From the NCBI GenBank assembly GCA_009763385.1, contig CM019827.1:93160177-93224176 (forward strand): DNA of 64,000 nucleotides, written 5' to 3'. The position numbers were made by a program, and so were the translations under genes. Under the pieces are notes generated by a model. It was not told where the DNA came from, made no database searches, and worked only from the letters and a program-made list of their open reading frames with translations. This document shows positions 57,061-64,000 of this stretch, piece by piece (position 1 is the stretch's first letter; each line of letters starts with the position of its first letter). Source of the stretch: Coix lacryma-jobi var. lacryma-jobi. Lineage: Eukaryota; Streptophyta; Magnoliopsida; Poales; Poaceae.

Positions 57061-60000
57061 CTTCTAAATCTCAAGTGCAATTTATTTCAAATCTTATCTC
57101 TTTGTGTCTTGTGTAGCCACTTAGGGAAATAAAGCACTTGAGGATATGTATTGGTTGCTGGTCATGAAAGAAAAGTGTAATTGGAATTGAATTGATCATC
57201 TACACCAAGCAACATAGGTGATTTGAGTTTCCTTTGTGGACCTCAAACCAAAAAATTTAAGAAAGCTCAAGTAGAGGCACTTATCACTCAAATCTCAAGA
57301 ACTCTCTACTTGATGTAATCTTGTCATATGGTACATTGGCAAATTCTTATTCTCATCTTATGGCCATCTATGTCCTGCAATGGTTGTGAGTATCTCTTGC
57401 CATAGTTCAATTTGATTACACTATTGTTGTCATGACCTAGACATAGAGTAAAATCCCAAGTTCTTAAATGAATAAAGTGTTATGTGAGAAATTCAAATAC
57501 TTAGAGCACTTATAAAAGGGGGAATTTACTCTATGACTAGAGTTGTGAGACTAACCATTTCTCTAAGTGATTCATGTAGTCTCACTAAATGAGAATATGT
57601 TTCTCAAATGGAGTGTGCTATCATATCAATGTCATCAATCCAAAACTATGTGATGTATTCTCTCTAGCTATTTTGGAATTGCTTCATGTATGTTAGCCAC
57701 TCACCATAATATGGCTTAAATCTGCCCCTTGGACTTAAGTGACCAACCATGCACATTCATATTTCCATTCCAGTTCAAAGAGTGTGCATGAGGCATTAAG
57801 GGAGATTTAGTCCATGTTATGAGGTTTCTCTATTTTGGTAGCCCACTTGACTTCCACACATAAAGGGTTACTAAATGAGAAACTAGTGCTTGTGTTACTA
57901 ATGCCCTCTTGTGTTTGAGCTTATTCATAGGAAATCAATAAGAAGAGGTTGTGCTTATTTATTGGGATGCATCACAAGCCTAAAGGTTACTCTTCACCTA
58001 AAGTAAGATGGGGTTGCTAGAGGCCGACAAGTTCAAAATCTGAATTTGAATAAGATCAAGTTTGAGGTTGAGATGGATAAGCTATATTGGAAGAATTCAC
58101 AAGATTGAAAGCATTGATAAGAGGACTGAATGTAAATATTATCTTGTGAGTATTCTCAACCAAAATCACCTCAAGATTGGGCAAGAAAAGAAGAATTGTG
58201 AAAAACATCAAATCTGTCCAGAAATCTGAAATTCTGAGTTGGCTGCCTTCAAGCATGAATTTGGAAGTTCAAACACTAATGAAATGACCTGAAACTTTGT
58301 GAGCATGCTATATACATCTAGTATTTGTTGTTGTACAGTTGGCATGCAGTTTGGTTTAGAAGAGAATCAGTTTCAGTTGAATTCTGTCAGCCTCAGCACT
58401 GCAGTTTCAGACTTGAGCAGTTTTGGTAGAAAATATATTTGACTGATCAAATGGAGTCCAAATGGGCTAAAATTGTTACATTAGTTAGAGGACTCATATA
58501 TGAACATCTCTACCAAATTTCATGCATATTGGACCTGTAATCTGGAAGATATGAATTTTTCACCAAGCAAGACAGAATCTGAAAACTCACTGCATGGAAT
58601 TGGATTGCATTGCAGCAACAAGTTTCAATTGGCTCTCAAGTTGGTCATGAAGAATCAGTAAAAATGAGAAGGATCGGTTTGGTTCAAAGGAGTTTAAATA
58701 AGAGAGAGGGACACACACAAGTATCCAAAGGAGTTAGAACCAAATTGCAAGTAGCAGCAAGAAGTTGCAACTAGTTGGAACTTGATGAAATCAATTGCAA
58801 ACCTTCAGAAATAGCAGCTGAACTGAATTGAAATTAGTGTAAATGGTTGACTTTAGCAGATACAAGCAGCAATAATGAGTTATAATCAGCTGGACTCACT
58901 TGTAATCATTTTGAAGTAACTAAGAACCAGCTGAAACTAATTGGATTGCAAGCAAGCTTGAAGGAGTTTGAAATCAGTTGGAATATAGTATAAACTTCTC
59001 CTTTGGCTCAGGATCTTTGATATGCATGAGTGTACTTTGTGTACTCTTGTATGCACAAATTGAAGGGGAGTTTACTCTAATATCTTGTGGGGCAAATGGT
59101 TTCTCTCAAATTCATGATTATGTTGTCTCACACATTGGAGAAAGAAGGATGGATGGTTCCTTTTGGATTCACATTGGGTAATTCACAATTACTCTAGGAT
59201 GTCTCGGTCTTTATAAATCGAGTGCTCCTGGCTTAGTGTCGAATGCCCCAATCCTTAGTGAAATTGGATTCTAATGAGTTGGAGAAAATAATTGAAGGGT
59301 CGACTCTCAATGTCAATTCTCTACTCTAGAGGTCATCAAATGCACATGATCCATCCTATTGATCAACCAAGACCTTGTCAACAAAGAGTGGTAACTCCTA
59401 GTTCATAATTTGCAAATTTCATGAACTTTACCATTTGCTTTCTATGTGAGTTGCTTTAGGTAAAAAAAGAACTAGGAACTTAATTTGGATCTTGGATGAT
59501 CACCAAAGCTCTAATTCACCACATTTCATCAAAAGAGATCTATGGCCATCCAAATCATTGAAATCTTACTTATATGATGGTCTTGTCAATCAAAATTTAT
59601 GTGGTGATCTCTCTACCTTAGTGGTGGTATGTTTCCTTTGGCATAATTTTGATTGTTGCAAATTTGGTGTGCCTTGACCAAGATATAGCATGAAGTCCTC
59701 TAGACTCTTAAACCGATTCAAGTGCATTTCACAACTAATTTGAATACTTAATGCACAAATTAAGGGGGAGTTTATTCTATGTCTTGTGTCTTTTGAGACT
59801 AACATTCTCTTCTAGTGAACTTGTGTAGTCTCTTGGTGAGAACAAGTTTCTCATGGGTATGCTACATAACCAAATCAATCCAAGTTGGTAAAGTTATCTC
59901 TCATATTCATTTAGATTGCAACTTTAACTCTTATGTAGCTACTCTCCATAATATAGCTTAAATTCCCTTGTTTGGAATTAATTGACCAAGAGTGCACATG

Positions 60001-61336
60001 TTCTGCTTTCCACATACATATGTAAGCACTATCAAATAGGGGGGATTTAGTCTATGTTATGAGGTTTGCAATTAGTGATCCACATGCCTTCCACATCCAA
60101 ATGGTCACTAGTTGTAAAACTGTAGCTTGTTCAATTTAATGTTATGTCTTGTCTTTGTGAGCATTTCCTAGGAGATATCTAGGTGATATTATGAGATACA
60201 AGCTTCCATTCCAATTGACATCAACTTGTGAAGATTCCTTCCATCGGTGTCAAACTATGAAGATCATATTTCAATTGGTATTGGTGGATAATCTTTCAAT
60301 TTGGTGTATCAAGAAATATTTCTTCAATTGGTATCTCAAAATGACAACAAGAGCTAGCAATGGACTTTCAACTGAGATGAAGCACAAGTTTGTGATGTCT
60401 CCTTGAAGATGATGAAAAAGAGAGATGGGCACAATGAGATCTTTTGCTTAATGAAGTGCTAGGCCCATCAAAGCACTAAATTCAAATAATCATCATGGTG
60501 GAGATTATGACGCTTAGAAAAAAGGTATATCGCTCTATGAACATTTGTATTACCTTTGTGCATCTAGGCCCTTACATGCTAGTGTGTGCATGTGTATGCA
60601 ATATTTTGAGTCACACCATGAGTTTGTTCTTATGGTGACGATTAGAGAATGAGTTAGATATTTGGTGGATACCTCTTGTGGTGACGCTATGAGTTTATCT
60701 CATGTTATGTCACCTATGTGAGGTATGAGCTAAATATGCTAACCTCTCAAGAATCTTGACTTAAAGTGTTCCATACTTTGTTTGATAGAAAACATAGGAG
60801 AGAAATCCTATATGCTAAACTTTTACCCACCTCTTGTCCTCACTTGTCTACCATCGTTTCTTCCTTTTGGCGGAGAGATCCTTTTTGGAGATTAATGCCA
60901 AAGGGGGAGAAATTTTGGGGGAGAATGTAAGGGAAGAGAGATTGATATGAGGATGGAAAGGGGTAAAGAAGAGGCATATAAGATTTTTCAAAATTGTGTG
61001 GTGTGTGCAAGGATAATTCAAATTGATGATCTTGATAAGGACCATTTATGCTAGTGTGTGACATTCATGCCTTGAATGATGTATTGTTAAACTTGTTGAG
61101 TGCATGAACTGTCATGAGCATCACGTTTATCATGTCTGACACCTTGCACCCCACGAATGCTAAGATATAGGAGAGTTTCCACACTTTGTCTTGAATATGT
61201 GCATTTGGCATTTGAGGCCAAAATTTGAAATTCCTTTCAATGCACACATTTAGGGGGAGCTCAATATATCATAGGATTCAAAATCTTAATGTTTATCAAT
61301 CTCTTGTAAGCTTTAATTGTGTTGTCATCAATCACC
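57061..61336. other. E4 long non-coding internal region
   Basis: About 4.3 kb without a recognisable domain. Two diverged copies of one module lie at about 57510-57900 and 59760-60120. Purine-rich AAGGGGGAG-type tracts occur at 57518, 59065, 59764, 60047, 60902 and 61251. No host-derived gene was seen. Confidence 0.7.
57510..60120 (+). repeat. Duplicated polypurine-tract module
   Basis: Copies at about 57510-57900 and 59760-60120 share, in order, AGGGGGA(A/G)TTTA(C/T)TCTATG, GAGACTAAC, TGTAGTCTC, CACTCACCATAATATGGCTTAAAT-like text, and GGGAGATTTAGTC(C/T)ATG then TTATGAGGTTT. The second copy lies 2.2-2.3 kb downstream. Multiplied polypurine tracts are a known Sirevirus trait. Confidence 0.75.
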
Positions 61337-61350
61337 AAAAAGGGGGAGAT
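61337..61350 (+). other. E4 polypurine tract
   Basis: AAAAAGGGGGAGAT lies immediately before the 3' LTR start TGTAAGTG and primes plus-strand DNA synthesis. Confidence 0.9.
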
Positions 61351-63592
61351 TGTAAGTGCATCTAGCCCTTAGTGGGTTTTGGTGAATTGAGTGACAACAT
61401 AATTAAAGGTCTAACAAGTTTGCTAAGTGTATCAAAGGTTCAACAAGAAAAGAAAACTTGATGGTATTCCATATACTATTGAAATGAAGGCCAAAATTGT
61501 GTATTGTTGTATTGGAAGATCATGGAAACAATCATGTTCAAGCAAAAGACAACAATGGAAATAGAGTTGATGATATGGCTTCTATGTTGTGGGATATCAT
61601 GGCATCATGAGAAAGCAAGCATATTTGGCAAATGACAAGTGCGGCATGGATTGATGATTTTGGAATGGTCTCCACAATGGGTTGCTTTTCATGAACAAGA
61701 AGAGTTTGATAGTGAACTAGCTTTGATCAAGGTTGAAGAATGAATCAAGAATGTATAAGTGAGTAAATGCCAAGCAATGGTCAAATGACAAGGACTTAAC
61801 TCATATTGGATATATGTCATCTCTACATTGGTTTGCTTGTATGGATAAATATTTAGAGAATCACTTTGCACTTGATCAAGCTAGAAGTGTGAAGATAGAA
61901 TGTCAAGCCAAAATGAGGAGGACATAAGGAATCGTGAATTGGCTTGACTATATTGATGTTGATTCATGTATGACAATCTACGTGAAGCTTGATTGATCTC
62001 AACATTCATATCTATAAGATATTCAAGCGAGGATCACAATATTAAAGAAATAGTTTTCATTGAATGCTTAATATGATGTGACTTGAGTATGGCTTGATAG
62101 GGTGAAGATAGCAAGGAAAGAGCTTCGAGGTACTAAGCGAAGGTGAATGTCAAGGAGACCGAGGTACTATGGCTAGGGTGAAGAAGAGAGTACTTGCATT
62201 GGGTCGAGGTACTAATCAAGCTATGAGGAGTCATATTATGTTGAGGATCAAATCATTAGTGGTAGAGACTTGCAGCAATGAAGTTGAACTCACATATGGT
62301 GAAATGGTTCAAGTCACATGCTCAAGGTATGTCGTACTATCAAGGGGGATGCAACACGAATCATAGACAAGTCTCAAGTTCTCAAACAAACTGAACCCGA
62401 GTGCTAACCTGAGAGAAAACCTTAGAACTGCACCTGCACTTGTTGATCTTGGGATTGTTCTCTGTAGGGTTGGATAGTCCTCGAAACAAGTTTTCCGGAA
62501 AGTCCAAGTTCACTGAAAACGGTGTTCGGAGTAAAAAGTTATGGCCGTTTTAGTGAGGTGATCTGTGCTGTTTTTGGGAGGGCGGCAGTGCAGCACTTAA
62601 AGAGCGGCAGTGCCGCCCCTGTACAGCCACAACGGCTAGTTTTCAAATCCTAATGGTTGGTTTGAGTGGGATGAGTATATATACCCATCCCACGCCCCCT
62701 GGGCTTGCTGCTGATGCTTCAGACATTGCCAAACATTTCAAAAGCCCTTGTGAGCTCTCCTCAACCCTCTCTTTGTGAGATTAAAGCACTTGGTGTGTGA
62801 TTAAGTGTTGGGGCTGTGTGATTGAGAGCTAGAGAGCAGATTAGAGCATTCCTAACCTTGAGCACTTGTTGGGTTTCATCGATCTTCGTGGTGCATCTTT
62901 TACTCTTGGAGGTGAAGCCTCCTAGACGGCTAGGCGTCGCCCGACGAGCTCCCGTGCTTGTGGTGAGCAGCAGGATTAGTTTGTAATCACCCATTACAGC
63001 TAAGAAATCACCCCTCACTTCAAGAGTTCATTCTCTTAATTTGAGATCGAGGGAAGGAGCAAGCCTTGGTGGCTAGCTCATCCTTGTGTGGATACCTCAA
63101 CAACGTGGACATAGGCAAACCTTGGTGGTGAGCTGAACCATGGGATAAATAACTTTGTCATATGTGCTTCATCTTTATATTCTTGCAGTTCTTGTTGATG
63201 TATAATTCTAGGAATTTAGCTCAATCTTCCTTTGGCAAGGTTTCTATGGTATACAGTCTTCGAGCTGTATCTTATCATTCTGCTACAGGGTTAAGTTGCT
63301 TAGAGTATCTAGTTTCTACCTGCAAAGTTTCATTTCTGTCCGCTTATATTTTGAATAGCGGTAGTGCCACCCTCTAATCAGAGTCTCGAGCTGAAATTTT
63401 GCAAGGTGGTCACAGGATATCTCTAGTACTCAGTCTAATAGTTTGGACAGATTTGGACTTACTGTCACAGGGAGTCAGTGCCGCCCTCAAAGGGAGGCAG
63501 TGATGCCCTCAGTTTTAACTTCTGTTTGAGCTGAATTTTGTAGGCCTATTCACCCCCCTCTAGGCCTCCTAGGCGACATCAAGGTCCTTTAA
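61351..63592 (+). repeat. E4 3' LTR
   Basis: 2242 bp, about 27 bp shorter than the 5' LTR, mainly through loss of one 22-bp palindrome unit near 63358. Its terminal CA is mutated to AA. The TSD TATCT follows at 63593. Confidence 0.92.
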
Positions 63593-63597
63593 TATCT

Positions 63598-63761
63598 GCT
63601 GCCTCTGCTGTTGCCAAAGCCATCTGAGCATCACGATCTAATCGCTTGCGCTTCTTGGACACGACCTTCTGCTTCCCCTTCCCCTTGCCACTAGGAGGAG
63701 GTGGGGGAGGAGGAGGAGGATCTGCACCAGGACCTCTGCCAACATTCTTGCAGCATGCCAT
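63598..63761 (-). pseudogene. N terminus of the Sirevirus-type downstream ORF, cut by E4
   Basis: It starts at 63761 with MACCKNVGRGPGADPP, followed by a run of prolines and a basic stretch (GKGKGKQKVVSKKRKRL), then DAQMALATAEAAD, and meets the TSD of E4. The remainder continues on the far side of E4 from 51914. Sequence from 63762 to 64000 upstream of it has no recognisable domain in this window. Confidence 0.6.
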
Positions 63762-64000
63762 CACTGCAAGAAAGAGAAACTGCCACGGACAGCTAACAAG
63801 AACCACTGACAATCAACAAGAACAACTGCCGCTGACAAATCTCACTGCCAAGAACCTCTGACAAAACAAGGAGCTGGACTGAACCTTGAGAGGCTTGGCC
63901 TCAATCCGTATCCGCGAGCTTGGCCCCGGATTTATCTGACACTGCCAATCTGCCAAACCAATCTCACTGACATGGTCCCAGCTCGCCGCACGAGATATAT

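Larger units (their letters stand above)
51920..63592 (+). mobile_element. Element E4: gag-only Sirevirus-like Ty1/copia retrotransposon, complete ends
   Basis: Two LTRs (51920-54188, 61351-63592) start TGTAAGTGCATCTAGCCC, with the TSD TATCT at 51915-51919 and 63593-63597. The left LTR ends TTTCA; the right ends TTTAA, a mutated CA. A TGGTATCAGAGC primer site follows the 5' LTR, and AAAAGGGGGAGAT precedes the 3' LTR. Only gag is recognisable; protease, integrase, RT and RNase H are missing, so it is non-autonomous. The 3' internal region shows duplicated polypurine-tract modules. Paired GCGGCAGTGCCGC palindromes recur in the LTRs and the interior. Confidence 0.93.
47988..64000 (-). mobile_element. 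Sirevirus-like Ty1/copia element, 3' part, continuing beyond the window; split by E4
   Basis: Its 3' LTR ends at 48991 and its polypurine tract follows at 48992-49005. A long downstream ORF lies at 49277-51914 and resumes at 63598-63761 on the other side of E4. Transcription is on the minus strand, and pol would lie beyond the right edge. LTR start TGAAAGCATCTAGGCC followed by GTGGGTTTTGG, with an A-G5-rich tract before it, is typical of Sirevirus (Opie/Ji/Maximus) elements. The left border near 47.8-48.0 kb is obscured by the inverted repeat. Confidence 0.8.

Overview
The window is nuclear DNA from a grass, most likely a panicoid relative of sorghum, maize or Miscanthus, although the species cannot be fixed from sequence alone. 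It is a nest of transposable elements. I found no host gene, tRNA, rRNA or CRISPR array. The signs are plant TE domains (TNP2, Ulp1, GRF zinc finger, Ty3/gypsy and Ty1/copia proteins), GT-AG introns, degenerate TTTAGGG repeats, and CACTA subterminal repeats of the grass type (CTTTAGTCCCGGTTGGT).

Layout. (1) A large CACTA transposon on the minus strand runs from beyond the left edge to 39038, where its terminus CACTACTACAGAA (read on the minus strand) is seen. Read right to left it has subterminal repeats, a TATA box, a GRF zinc-finger exon, a broken TNP2 transposase (22418 to 9471), an internal block of subterminal-type repeats with a TATA box (8.6 kb), and a second broken ORF (6692 to 1). 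Three LTR insertions split it, each with a perfect 5-bp target-site duplication (TSD). These are a 3300-bp solo LTR (3177-6476, AAAAC), a gag-protease-only Ty3/gypsy element (E1, 12466-22023, GCATC) and a complete but mutated Tat-type Ty3/gypsy element (E2, 23715-38836, CCTTT). (2) From 39039 to 44408 there is a small MITE split by a Tat-like solo LTR (39168-42772, TSD CTTAG). That LTR is itself split by a 2097-bp Sirevirus-like solo LTR (39551-41647, TSD TCCTG). A second MITE lies at 43.9-44.2 kb. (3) A second, short CACTA (44409 to about 47793) carries a chimeric TNP2-N-terminus/Ulp1 gene. (4) From about 47.8 kb to the right edge lies the 3' part of a minus-strand Sirevirus-like copia element. 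Its downstream ORF is split by a plus-strand, gag-only Sirevirus-like element (E4, 51920-63592, TSD TATCT).

How the parts relate. E1 lacks RT, RNase H and integrase and E4 lacks pol, so both would depend on autonomous relatives in trans. E1 and E2 both carry intron-containing genes on the strand opposite to gag-pol, each with a TATA box of its own.

The most unusual signal is in the Sirevirus-like LTRs. Three different LTRs carry phased GC-rich palindromes: nine CGGACTGTCCG copies, paired GCGGCAGTGCCGC copies 21-22 bp apart, and GATCGGAC/GTCCGATC hairpins. One LTR also has an array of six hairpins at 36-39 bp spacing whose arms co-vary while the loop stays almost constant.
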